Shown in pieces: positions 23,760 through 34,642 of a stretch of 64,000 nucleotides of DNA. The DNA comes from Leucocoprinus leucothites. Its lineage: Eukaryota; Basidiomycota; Agaricomycetes; Agaricales; Agaricaceae. The first letter of the stretch is position 1. Every line of letters begins with the position of its first letter. Where the stretch lies: contig JAACJO010000026.1 in the NCBI GenBank assembly GCA_013368445.1, positions 310,001 to 374,000 on the forward strand. Direction: 5' to 3'. The notes beneath the pieces were generated by a model. It ran no database searches, was not told the DNA's origin, and was given only the letters and a program-made list of their open reading frames with translations. Position numbers and translations under genes: made by a program.

Positions 23760-25054
23760 ATGACCTCTGCACTAGACGTAATTCTTGAGTCGGGAATTCA
23801 AGTTGCAGCAGATGGTGCTGAGTTTGCTGGTATGCCCCTTCCCTATATTTCCTCTTTCTTTCGATGATGAACTGGTCACACAGATATCGGATACCGCAAC
23901 TACCATGCCACAGATGCTACAACAAATCCCTCACTCGTGCTCTCAGCCATCTCTCAGCCAGGCTATGCGTATCTACTCGACGACGCGGTCCATTGTGCTG
24001 CTGAGAACATGCCCGACAAAGACCCGAAAGAACAAGCTTCTCTGGCGATGGACTATCTTGTGTGTTCCATGTTTGATTCTATACTGTTGGAACCATCTCT
24101 GACATTCCTGTAGCTGGTGCAACTAGGCATAGAAATCTTGAGCATGATACCTGGTCGAGTTTCAATATCTGTCGACCCCCGCCTCGCTTACGACTACGAC
24201 GGGATCCTTTGCAAGGTTCGTAGTTCTCCGCTACTGCTTCCAATGTCTTATATCTCAATTTAAAACAGGCCAGAAACCTCATTCAGGCATTCGAAGAACA
24301 CGGCATTCCACGCGAGCGCATCCTAGTCAAAATACCCGCCACCTATCCAGGCATCCGTGCCGCTCAAACGCTCGAGACCCCCTATCTTTCATCCGATGCG
24401 TCCTCCACAGCCAACAAACCAATCCATACAAACCTCACACTCGTATTCGGCATGGTACAAGCAATGGCTTGTGCTCAAGCTAAAGTCAGCGTCATATCAC
24501 CTTTCGTCGGCCGTGTCAAGGATTGGTGGAACAAGACCTGGGAGAAAACTCAAAGCGAGCTACCGCTTTCCGACCATCCTGGCCTTCGTCTAGTTCGAAA
24601 AATACAGGCTCACTATGATTCGCATGGATACAAAACACAAGTTATGGCGGCTGGTTTCCGTCGTGCGGAAGAAGTTCTAGAACTAGCAAAGGACGGTGGG
24701 AGACCATCCCTTGTGACACTTCCCCCAGCCATTTTGCGTAGCCTGAGATCGATGAGGAATATCGATTCCTTATCACACCCAAGCGCGGCAATACTGGAAG
24801 ATGATTTTCCCAAACGCATGTACATCGCGGAACCAGACTCAGTCACCAGTGATGCTTCCGAGAAGAATTTCATCAACGACCTGGCGCGAGAGAAAATCGC
24901 GATGGAGAAGGTTCCAGAAGGCCTGGAGAAGTTTATTGAGGATACCTGTATTCTGGAGGTAAAGCTCAAGGTGCAATTGATGCTCGCCCGGGTGAGATCA
25001 TCACCCACGATGCCGGGAGGGTGGAACGTGAGGTATCAAGAGGTGAAGCTGTAA
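23760..25054 (+). CDS. Transaldolase
   Basis: Enzyme of the non-oxidative pentose phosphate pathway that moves a dihydroxyacetone unit from sedoheptulose-7-phosphate to glyceraldehyde-3-phosphate. Four exons: 23760-23830, then from about 23885, 24114 and 24270, with GT-AG introns. Motifs: DATTNPSLVLSA (contains the catalytic Asp), SISVDPRLAYDYDGI, RILVKIPATYPGIRAAQTLE (with the Schiff-base Lys of VKIPAT), NLTLVFGMVQAMACAQA, SPFVGRVKDWW and TQVMAAGFRRAEEVLELA. About 375 residues, somewhat longer than most transaldolases. After ILE at about 24958 the main frame gives an unremarkable tail to 25054. The neighbouring frame is open through THDAGRVEREV to a stop near 25081, so the last 30 residues are uncertain. 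Confidence 0.9.
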
Positions 25055-25669
25055 TTCTCAGGGCTATCGACATGCTTGAATAGAGAAGGGGCCAGGGCGA
25101 GTGACAAGGCGCGTACGAGCATGGTGGTACCCATCCGTTGTAGGACAATGGACCAATAGATTAGATAGTTAGATACACGATTAGAAGGATTCAATGGAAT
25201 TTATTGAAAAGGCAACTCAGCGTGAACACAACAGCGAGAACAAGTAGTTGAGGAGTGAAACTAAGAGTCCGAGCACAACACGACAATTTTATGAAACTCT
25301 AAAATTAGGAATATAAATCTAAAGAATATTAGTGGTGGAAAAAGGAGAGAAGAAATGGGTCTACTGGATGGTAGGTAATCAAACGCCGGCAGGCACCCAA
25401 TCCTTACTCCCCCTCGTATGACCAATCGCCACCAGCACCGACCAGAGAATCCGCTTTAACCTCCCCACTGCGCACAACTACGATCAAGCTCACGAAGCTG
25501 ACGTGGTTTGAGCTTTAACGATTATATGAAAGATTGGTGGTCATTTCGCATGAGAGCCAGCCTCTGTCAAGGAGAATCGTCGAGCGCGAGCCAAGAAGTG
25601 TCCCACCAGTCATAGATTCATGAGACACATTAACAAGTAACACATACACCCACCCACCTTCAAACTCGT
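25055..25669. other. 3' flanks of two convergent genes
   Basis: Lies between the ends of the transaldolase and WD-repeat genes. A-rich tracts and no convincing open frame. Confidence 0.5.
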
Positions 25670-27511
25670 CTAAACGCTCGAATCATCCGCACCAAACCAC
25701 CAAGTCTTAATCGACGAATCAACCGCAACAGGTCTCGTCCTTAAACCCAACTTTGAGCTACCACCGTTACTGGTACTATTCGCAGTGGCACGGAGTGTAT
25801 CTTCTTCCTCTTCCTCTTCCTCCTCATCAGCATCGCTATCGTCATCGTCAGATTGGCGCTCATCTCGCTCAACGTTGCCATAATGCCGTGAACCAGAGAC
25901 GGAGAGTAAGAGTGGTTGGTATGGGTGAAATGCCACGCCTCCGACTGAATCTATTTGAAAGCTCGGATTGTTAGAGGGTCGACAGAGGGAGGAAAGAGGA
26001 ATGAGTACCGGAATGAGCGGGAATAACAAGGTTGGGTTGTTTGGTCGGTGTCCCTTCTTCCGGGGTGATACCTCTTTCAGTCGTACCCTCGTCCGTGAGA
26101 TCGAATAGGTAGATATTTCCTTTCTGCACACTGATCAGAGACGGCTCGAACACAGAGAAGGGTATCAAATCACTCACTTGGTCCCCAACAGCCAACCTCC
26201 TCCCGGAATTATCCACATCAAACCACATCTTCTGATTCGTCGTTGTCACTAGCGCATTCACCGAAGAAGGAACCGTATATCTCGCAAAAGGTACGTTCAC
26301 ATCAGACCGCAAATCCCAAGCTAGTATAGCTTCGCGACGACGATATGAGGCGTAGAGTATATGCGGGTTCATTGGGTTAAATCGGAGCTATATAACACAT
26401 CATCAGTAGATGGAGATGGTGGTATAGAATGGAATATGCGTACTTGAGTTACAGCCGCCCGTTCGCTCCCGCCTACAAACATGAGTGGAACGTCCATCTG
26501 CGAGTCATTGTAGAGCGCTAGATTTGCTAGTGTAGGGCTGAGTGTCCCCGCTGCGAGGAATGCACCACCGTCGGCGTTGTAAGTTGGTGAGAAAGCGATA
26601 GAGGAAACTATCCCTGTTACAGATGATGTCAGGGGTAGTTACAAAGGAGGGTTTAGCGACGTGCCTTTGAGTCCGTCTTTACTTTTCTTGGATGGAGTTG
26701 TAGCTATACGTTTGCCTTCGCCTGGACGGGAGACATCGAATACTTCAATGGCGTCTTCGTGCCCGCAATATATCCTATACTTTCTATCAGCAGCAGGTTA
26801 TGAGATGATAATGTGCATCTCACCTGGTGGCATCCAAGCTGAATGTCATGCAATGAGGAGCGATGAATCGTTCTCGATGATCAATAATCTTATACGACGC
26901 GCGCAACTATCCTTATCACACCAAATCAGTCCCCACGTCTTCACTCAAAGTCAAAAAAGAGGAACGTACCCGTCCATCTGAAGCATCGAGTAACTTGACC
27001 GGACATTCTCTCACAGATGCCAAGAAGCAATAGGACGCTGGATCGTTAGGCGAAGCACTTGGGAACCAAGTGAAATCGAGTATGGGAGAAGGTTGTGGGA
27101 GTGTGAGGGCTGATTACGCCTTGAATGTAAGGCTGGTAGTGCCGTAGAGAGAATAGATGGGCTGACTGGGGTTATTTGGCGTAGAAAGAGAGCTGGAAGT
27201 GATTGGATGGATGAGCTAGCTGTTCAGCTGGGAGGGACGAACGTACGTGTTTGTATGCGCGTTGAATAGCTGGAGCGTTCTGTTTTCGCAGTGGGCCATA
27301 AATACAGAGCCGTCGGGTGTCCTGTGAAGTCGCAGTGAGCAAACGCACTCGCGTATTCCCCTTGATTATACCATCGGGCGTTTCGAGGAAAGTTTTCGTG
27401 GTTGCCTTCATCGTCTTCAATGATAAAGGTCTGCTTGAGTGTCGGCGGGGTAGATAGATCGTAGGTCGGTGGTGACCATGTATACGCAGCTTCAGCTTCA
27501 GCAGTAGCCAT
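25670..27511 (-). CDS. WRAP53/TCAB1-like WD-repeat protein
   Basis: Resembles the WRAP53 (TCAB1, yeast Swt21-like) WD40 proteins, which in animals bring telomerase and scaRNAs to Cajal bodies; the fungal role is less clear (family knowledge). The start is MATAEAEAAYTWSPPTYDL at 27511; an in-frame upstream ATG exists at 27562. Diagnostic blades include TPDGSVFMAHCENRTLQLF, MTFSLDATRIYCGHEDAI followed by EVFDVSRPGEG, TQLRFNPMNPHILYASYRR, AILAWDLRSD, MWFDVDNSGRRLAVGDQ, GNIYLFDL and VGGVAFHPYQPLLLSVSGSR. A long acidic run (positions about 25800-25840) separates the last blades and the end is SIKTWWFGADDSSV. At least eight exons with short introns. The family is likely; orthology needs a tree. Confidence 0.82.
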
Positions 27512-27809
27512 GGAAGCTGGTAAATGGTGAGAGAGGAAATCGACGCGTCGGGTAATTACCAAATATGGATTTCAATTTCAATTTCAATTACCTGCCGCTT
27601 CGGCTTTCGAAGGCGCCAGCAGAGGTGCGGGATCTACTGAAATTGACCTGTCTATTCGTGTGCATGCTCTAAGTCAAGAAGATGGATTAATGAAAAATAA
27701 CGAGCAGCTAAAGCTCAACACAAATACCACGACTCCTAACCACCCCGGCGCTCAACCCTATCGTCATCACGTCAATCCACCGCCCAATCCCCACAAACAC
27801 CACCGAGCG

Positions 27810-28450
27810 CTACGCGCTAAGCACAGCCTGCGCGACGCCCACACTCGATTCACCGACCATCGAAGGAGCAACATCAGTCAAATTCAAAGCGCCGCTCTCT
27901 AGTTTCTCTTGTAGACTATTCCTTTTGCCCATCCATCGTCCACTTTCTTCGACTTCCTCTGCTTCTCGTTTGATGATGGATATCCAATCGAAGCAAGTGG
28001 AGCAGTCGACGGATTTGTGTTTCTCGCATTGGAACGATTCTTCGGTGTGTAGTGCTGCGACTGCGCCGAGAGCGTAGGCGTTGAGTGGTTGTCGTTCCTT
28101 TAAGGCACCAATATCGTTGTCGTTGGGAGGGGGAGAACCGAATGGCGTTATAAGTATCGTTAACCGAAAAAGAATGCAGTGCGGGTGGAAAGCATCATAT
28201 CTCCGTGAGTTACGCGGAAGGAAGTAGGAAGTGGGCAACCGAACTAAGGGAACAGACAAAGGCTCACCTCGACTTCAGTCTCCAAAAACTCGGACATATC
28301 ACCCAACTCCTCTTCAATCGTCACATTATTACTCATCCTATGATCACAACAACAACTCTGACACAACTCGTCTCCATGCTTTGCACAAAACTTGAATTGG
28401 TTCACTACAATATCACGTTCCGATATTCTCTCCTTCTCCGTTGACATCAT
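27810..28450 (-). CDS. Cys/His-rich protein with two CHCC modules (copy 1)
   Basis: A small protein I cannot assign to a named domain. Two exons. The first encodes FKFCAKHGDELCQSC followed by DHRMSNN. The second starts ERQPLNAYALGA and encodes FQCEKHKSVDCSTCFDW. Both carry the spacing C-x2-H-x4-C-x2-C, as expected for a zinc-binding knuckle (inference). The tail is Glu-rich, then polar with no hydrophobic segment. The 5' start could be 28450 or 28447. Three relatives lie in this window (32827-33318, 33648-34141, 56407-56844). No signal peptide is visible. Confidence 0.78.
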
Positions 28451-29745
28451 CCTCTTCTCTTCGAATGCGTATTGTGTTGTAAGGAAATAGAAAGCACAAA
28501 AGGAGCGACGAGGGAAATATAGAGAAGAGTGGGCTGGCAGGAATGTGGTTGGTTATTAACGTATTGCGCTGGCTGTTCCTGGTTTACGCCTGCGGCTGAC
28601 TTATTTATAAACTCCTTGGGCACGGGCGCTACTGTTCGGATCAAGCTTCCATTATACGCGTACAGGCACACGTGTTCTCACCGTCCTCCCCGCAAACAAA
28701 GATCGACATCAATGCCGCGTATAGAACGTGCATACATAAAGTACGGAGTACCGATGCCAAAGGACTTGTCGGAAATTGTAAGAGCGAATATGTGCTCCTT
28801 GTAAATCAGGCCCGATGCTGATAATTCTCACGAGGGGATATATCACCTTGGTCGTCGTCTCATTCTTCACGATTATCTTATTTACTACATAGGATGGTAG
28901 GCAACACTCAACCCGGTCCATGGCACGAACTCATCATGCGTTCCTTCTAAACCGCCAACACCTCCAGCCCAACTTCCCAATCCACGGTTCCTGGAACCGC
29001 CTCCTCACAACCTTCTTCCCTCCGCACACACTCTTCCAAGTCACTCCCCAACTCTTCCCTCTCACAACACAAGAACAAGACCGCTGCCTGTCCTTTTAAT
29101 ATACATCGAGACGTCCCCCGTATTTATGGTGCAAATCAAACCTTCCAACGACTTTTTATCCGATTCGAATCGAGAGGAAGCAGACCTTTAACTACGCAGA
29201 CGGTTTCGTGATTGTGCACAACATTTGCCTATTCTCGTCACACACGGTGTATCTCCATCCGGGACTAAGCCGGCTTTTTACAAGTAACATTAAGGTACGG
29301 GGCAATTGGAGTCCGGACGGGCTGCTCCTTCTGATGCGGATATACTTACTGATACTGCGCGTTGGGAGTGGTGGTCTTACGATATTCTTGAAGAAGACCG
29401 AGCGAGTAGATTCCGCGCTGTTGAGGTCAAGGCAATGTCTGCCGACCTTACTTCAGGTCCGACCTAATAGCACTAAACTGCTCCAAGGCACCGAGCGTCT
29501 TTCTGCCTACAGTCGTCCCTGTAATAACCATAGCAGTTCGGAGAAGGTCCGGACTGTGGGTTTGACAAAAGTATGTTTATGACAGAGATTAAAAAATGCC
29601 ATTAAAACAATCAATTAATTTTTGATTTACTTCGAGTATTTTCCAACTTCGCTCACATCCAGTGTCTACTCAAATTCCAGCTATCTGACCTCCGACGAAG
29701 GACAAGCGCCCAAGTGTTGAGCTACAAATGAGTCTAATTACGATA
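28451..29745. other. Intergenic DNA with family-related debris
   Basis: No complete gene. It includes the 5' flank of the Cys/His-rich gene and, near 29469-29503, a short block matching the 3' flank of the related gene at 32788-32824. This suggests that another copy of the family once lay here. Confidence 0.45.
29469..29503 (-). repeat. Shared 3' flank of the Cys/His-rich genes (copy a)
   Basis: Contains GCTCCAAGGCACCGAG and its surroundings, matched at 32788-32824 directly 3' of the second Cys/His-rich gene. No coding part of the family is recognisable beside this copy. Confidence 0.6.
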
Positions 29746-30210
29746 CAGTAATAGACCGGTCATGTGGACACCCTCCCTCACTTGGACAGTTGCGATTTAT
29801 GGCCAGCCTTTTGTGTTCATCCCACAATTTTTTGCTCTACAGATGAAAAACGGGTGTATAAATATATTATCAGCAATTTAATGAAAAGGACAGTCATTTT
29901 GCATGCATGGGGGAGGGATTTGTACTTTTAATCGAAAAAAGTAACTTGATGTGACAGAATGACTACTAAATATAGGGATAGCATAAATAATTTGTAATAG
30001 TGTCCAAATGAGTCGGATTGTCCAAAATCGACTTGCTTGATTGATTCTTGCACTACAGCCTGTAATCAAAAGTTCTCGATGCAAGTTTTTCCATGGTCAT
30101 AGAATATATACCAAAGAATATCCATGGAAAATTTGGGACTCATATGCCTAATATAAGCTTGGAAAATGGTCGGCAGAAAATCCGGCGTCCAAATGGCCGG
30201 TCTATTACCG
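29746..30210. mobile_element. Tc1/mariner-type MITE
   Basis: A 465-base AT-rich element with imperfect terminal inverted repeats of about 27 bases. The left end begins CAGTAATAGACCGG and the right end, read inwards, begins CGGTAATAGACCGG; agreement continues through CAT-TGGAC. It is flanked by TA on both sides (29744-29745 and 30211-30212), as for Tc1/mariner/pogo target duplications. There is no transposase frame inside. Internal GTCCAA/TTGGAC motifs recur. Confidence 0.85.
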
Positions 30211-30921
30211 TATTTAGTTCCCGCGCTATGGGATTTTTGCCCTCACGAGCTGTAGGGTACGGGTTAGTGCACAGTTATGGGTTTTGCATCAAAACACCTG
30301 CGAACGAACTTGGGAGACCACATATCCTAGGGCTTATCGCAGAGTATGTGTTATAACATTATTACAGAGTACTGGCTTTAAACGGAGCCCCGTTCCAAGG
30401 GCATTTCGAACGCTGAAGGGCAAGAACATCGTGATATATTCAACACGTGATGTAACTTGACTGAATGATCGATGCTTTGTTACGCATTTGCTAGGCGCAC
30501 GAACATCCGGCCTCCATCCAGCGACCCTCATATGTAGCCTGCCTGTATCCCGTTACGTGGGAAGTCGTTAGACACACTTTGAAATCGTTCTTTCACTACG
30601 TGCTCAGAACTCCGTCGTCATTGACTGACTGCAACTGGGGAAGCATGAAAACCGGCCAAGAACAAACTCGTACGGCCGGGCTTCTCCGCTGCCACGGCCC
30701 CCTACCCGTGCGTTTAGCGAAGGCTAAGTGCAGAAAGATCAAGTCCAGGAATAAATTGTCGCGGGATTTTACCGGACTTTCCGAGCCCCGTTGGTGGTCG
30801 ACTTCGCTCGACTGTTCAGTCTCATCCCCTCTCCTTGCTTACTTGGGCTATTCATCTCAATGAACTTGGCTTCTATTGTCATCGGTCTACTACCGATCCA
30901 TGCGAGAGGACATATCGAGTA
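30211..30921. other. Intergenic DNA 3' of the terpene synthase
   Basis: No open frame resembles a known protein. It separates the MITE from the end of the terpene synthase gene. Confidence 0.45.
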
Positions 30922-32131
30922 CTAGACCCCCGCATTATATCTAACACACCATCTAGACCAGTCCGCGTTCCCACCCATCAGGTCCATCATCGCAGTAGAA
31001 GCTCTCTCGATAATCTCCCTATCCTCCACGGACTGTGCATATTTCCCTCGCACTTTCTCCAACACTTCTAAAAACTGCTCTTCATCGCCACGAATCCGCC
31101 TTTTGATCTCCTCCATAGCGTCAGAGGGGCTCATGTGATAGTACTCCAAGAAAATGGCTAGGGAATTGTAGATGATGAAGCCATTGCCAGAGTCATCTCT
31201 GTCCTTCGAAACGCCAACGAGTTTCATCCGCTCAAAGTGCTTCTTTTCCTTTCGGTAAGAAAACATATCATTCGTGAAAATGAAGTGCTCGAGCGTGATA
31301 TCTTGAAGCACAGCGGCGTCTGGATCAGACAGCATATCGGGTGTGAGAACTATTCCTCGAGCCCATAGCTGGCCTTCTAAGACGAACCTACAAATGGAAA
31401 ATATGTCATTGGGCACTCCTCATGATTACCCTGTCCACTTACCCTGCACCAACATCATAGAACCGATGCTTCAAATACGCTTCTAGTCCATCTCTAAGAC
31501 TCTTTACACGCTGAGCTTTGGCCACTGCCGCAACAACGTAGTCGCATCCGGTCTTGATAAATCGCTCGGCCACTTCCCCGAGACCCTTGATATTCGAGGA
31601 AATTGATGTCTGTCGAATTCGACAAGATAAATCGTGAAGAACAGACTCCATGCCATCTTCGGGTTCCATCCTCCTAGACATGATTTCGATCATTCTCGCG
31701 CCCGATTTCTGAGCCTATGTGAACGATAGAACAGAGAATTAACGAATATAATTGTATATTGCAAAGGGTGGATTTACCTCGGCAGCAGATAAGTCCTCCA
31801 ACATATCATCGTACAACCAGTAGAATGTACTCCAAGCTACATACAGCTCGGCGCGATCCATAGGAGCACCGTAAATAATTTCTAGTGCCCAAGGCTCGAC
31901 TTCCATGGCTAGATAGTCCTGTTTCTTTTTCTCAGAAGCGAATGGCCACCTTTCGAGAAAGTATGCCTGAACATTGGCAACAAGCTCGTCACCATTGACA
32001 TGAATTTTTGGGGGGAAACGGGAGACAAATTCTGGATGTAAGGCGAGAGCGTCCATTGCTGATGAGAAATTGAGTTGATGGAATTCAGAGGTTAACTTGG
32101 CTGAATTTTGTGGAGTAGATAATGCTGCCAT
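30922..32131 (-). CDS. Class I terpene synthase
   Basis: Would cyclise a prenyl diphosphate after ionisation by bound magnesium. Three exons (31778-32131, 31443-31714, 30922-31387) give 363 residues, normal for fungal sesquiterpene-type synthases. The Asp-rich motif is YDDMLED (residues 107-113; DDxxxD form). The second metal site is NDMFSYRKE (248-256; N-D-x-x-S-x-x-x-E). The C-terminus has WCVRYN, the Arg-Tyr pair that senses diphosphate. Both metal motifs are complete, so the enzyme should be active. The product cannot be told from sequence. Three P450 genes begin about 7.4 kb downstream in window coordinates and could act on the product. No signal peptide; cytosolic. Confidence 0.92.
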
Positions 32132-32451
32132 GGTTGGGATAATATACCCAGAAGCATTGCATTCTAACTCCCATAATTAGGACTGTGAGTTCAACGATGC
32201 ACATGTCCCAGTCCACCTGAGTCCTTCGGACTAGGATGTACTCGCAATGTCGTTAATTCTATCCCAAGATCAGAATTCTAAGAATATTGAGAAGCACTGG
32301 CAAGTTGTACAGTAGGGGACACTTAAAGTCGACTATCCGAGTATCTCACGATCGGCTCGATAATTTCGCACAACCTTTTGGTATGGGACTGAAGTCGATT
32401 TTAGTTCTTCGGGATGGCGTGCTGCGTCTACGCCGATCGAACAATCAACCG

Positions 32452-32530
32452 CCTTTTTCTCTAATTATCGTCGGCATTGAACCCTTTGCCTTCTCCGGCT
32501 CTCCCATCAACTTTTTCACAATGAGCATCC
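32452..32530 (-). pseudogene. C-terminal relic of a Cys/His-rich gene
   Basis: The minus frame reads KKLMGEPEKAKGSMPTI, matching the tail of the gene at 32827-33318 (LRGEPEKAKPSPPTI). No cysteine module remains. This is another decayed copy of the local family. Confidence 0.65.
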
Positions 32531-32787
32531 GAGCAACCGGAGGGTAGGGAGCGGAGGATTAACTCATCAGTAATTAATTATTTGGCAATGAACTTCGGTT
32601 TTTTTCCAACTCTAGGTTTATGTACACACATGCTCTCACTGCCCTCCCCTCCAAAAAAGACGATTTACACCAGAGCCGGGTACAAGTAGAAATGTATATA
32701 CATACGTGGCTGAATATCGACGCCGACGAACTTATTGGAAGTCACAACGAATGGTCCTCGCAAATCAGGGAATAAGGCCCGAGATAA

Positions 32788-32824
32788 GAGCACTAAGTTG
32801 CTCCAAGGCACCGAGTGCCTTTCT
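32788..32824 (-). repeat. Shared 3' flank of the Cys/His-rich genes (copy b)
   Basis: Matches 29469-29503 and lies directly after the stop of the second Cys/His-rich gene. Confidence 0.6.
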
Positions 32825-32826
32825 CT

Positions 32827-33318
32827 TTAGTCCACATCATTCACATCAACCACCTTGCCTTTTCCTTTCTTCGCCGCTGCCGTCGTCGCTATCGTCGGCG
32901 GTGAAGGCTTCGCCTTCTCTGGTTCCCCCCTCAACCTTTCCACAACCTCCATCAACTGTACAACCCTCTTCTTCCAATCAAAACAAGTCGTACAATCCAC
33001 CGTACCATGCTTCGCACACTTGTACGTTTCTTCTTTCTTATTCGCGATTTTCGCGCCTAATGCGAAAGCGTTAAGTGCTGGACGATCCTGCATCACGTAT
33101 GCGTATCAGCACTCGGGTAACAGGGGATAGGGGAGGAGGGAGAAACGTACATCCATGGTCATAAATAAATCCTCAAACCTCCACACCACTTCTTCATCCA
33201 ACTCAATCTGATAGTTATTTCCCGTTCTATAATCGCAAAAACAGGAAGGACAGTATTCGCGGCCATGGTCTGTACAAAACATGAATTCATTGAGGACGAA
33301 AGAGTCGCCGAGACCCAT
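32827..33318 (-). CDS. Cys/His-rich protein with two CHCC modules (copy 2)
   Basis: Same architecture as the gene at 27810-28450. Exon 1 starts MGLGDSFVLNEFMF and carries FCTDHGREYCPSC followed by DYRTGNN. An intron of about 65 bases (33084-33149) ends just before DRPALNAFALGAK. Exon 2 carries YKCAKHGTVDCTTCFDW and a Lys/Ala-rich tail (GEPEKAKPSPPT, AAKKGKGK). Each module has C-x2-H-x4-C-x2-C spacing. The 5' flank contains a long G tract about 45 bases upstream. About 142 residues, with no signal or membrane segment. Confidence 0.8.
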
Positions 33319-33360
33319 GAAGCTAGGAAGCGCTCGAGTATCTTCGGGTGTAGGGTTTGA

Positions 33361-33381
33361 GGGGGGGGCGGGGGGGGGGGG
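33361..33381. repeat. Poly-G tract upstream of copy 2
   Basis: Twenty-one bases, all G except one C at position 33369. On the coding strand of the neighbouring gene it is a C tract in the 5' untranslated or promoter region. Its length is prone to slippage or sequencing error, and the G strand could fold as a quadruplex. Confidence 0.85.
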
Positions 33382-33647
33382 CTTAAAAACACTCGCGGCT
33401 GTCAGGGTGGTATTTAATGTTATGCTATGGGCGTCTGGAATGGGCGAGGCAATAATGACGTCAAGTGATTGACGTCGTTGACGTTGGCAATGTTGAGACC
33501 AGTCCCCGCTAGATAAACGAAAGCGCCAGTAATATTTATATCAACGGCCGCCTAATATCGCAAAAGAGATAATCTAAAGCCCAGCATAAATCGATAGGAG
33601 ATTGTACCACCCCAGCAGACGCCACCCAAACCATCTGCGGGCCTCAA

Positions 33648-34141
33648 TTAAAAGGCACACAACGAATTTACAGCAGCCTTCAGCCGATCCACCATATGCG
33701 CCGATCCCAAAATCCATTTATCCCAACTAAAACACTCTGCACAATTTACTCTCTCATGATCTCCGCACATATACGTTTGTTTTTCCTTGTCTGCTAATTT
33801 CGCACCGAGGTGAGAAGCGTTCAAGGGTGGACGTTTCTATCAAACATCCGCGTATATAAGCTGTTTTTATTCCTTGCGAGTTGGAAGGGACGTACGTCGA
33901 TCTCTCCGCAGGATTTTTCGATACGAGAGATGGTGGATTTGTTGAGGTGAAGGAGAATGTTGTTGCAGGGACGGTGGTCACTGCAACACTCGTTGCAAAA
34001 TTCGCTGCCGTGATCGGTGCAGAACATGATTCTGTTGACAACGAAGCCGTCGCCGAATTTCATTTCTTTAAAGTCGTGATTGGTTCGAAGGATAGTGGGA
34101 ACACGACGACTTTGGGTGCATTTGAGACATGTGAACGACAT
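33648..34141 (-). CDS. Cys/His-rich protein with two CHCC modules (copy 3)
   Basis: Starts MSFTCLKCTQSRRV, which adds a Cys pair not present in the other copies. The first module is FCTDHGSEFCNECC followed by DHRPCNN. An intron (about 33838-33894) separates it from KRPPLNASHLGAKLADK and the second module MCGDHERVNCAECFSW; the stop is TAA at 33648-33650. The C-x2-H-x4-C-x2-C spacing is kept in both. It lies 0.3 kb from copy 2 in the same orientation, so the pair is probably a tandem duplication. An upstream in-frame ATG (34201) would add 20 mostly hydrophobic residues. Confidence 0.77.
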
Positions 34142-34642
34142 TCGTTTAGGGGACTTAATCAATGATATCATCTCCAGTAAAAAGGCCAGTAAAAAGCCCA
34201 TTCTTCCATTATGATCCGATCCTCATATTTCATGACTAGAGTCCCTCGAAGATTCAACCGGCCGTTTCATAACCTGATTGAGCTGAGTATGCCGGATCGC
34301 TGATGGAACTAAATATTACTAAACAGATGCTGTGCCTTTGATTCGGAAGTTTATCCCTTGGGCGGAGTTTGAATCCGAGGTAGTATTAACTTCTTGTGTC
34401 ATGCTAGTATATTCTTCGTCTATGGACATGAAGTTTATCATACATGTTCTTCCAACTTCGATTGCAACATGACGTCGAAACCCCTAATCCCTTATCGCCC
34501 ACCCATGCCCTGATTTAACTGGTGGTCGTAGTGTTGATTGTCTGAATGGATTATCGACTCTAGGCAATTAGAAGTCGTAGCCCTTGCATTCACAGTGTTG
34601 AACGGTTGAACACATGTTGTTTGGTGGAACAAGCCACAAAAT

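Noticed and set aside
25790..25850. TCC/TCT-rich tract considered as a microsatellite
   Set aside because: It encodes the acidic run of the WD-repeat protein on the minus strand.
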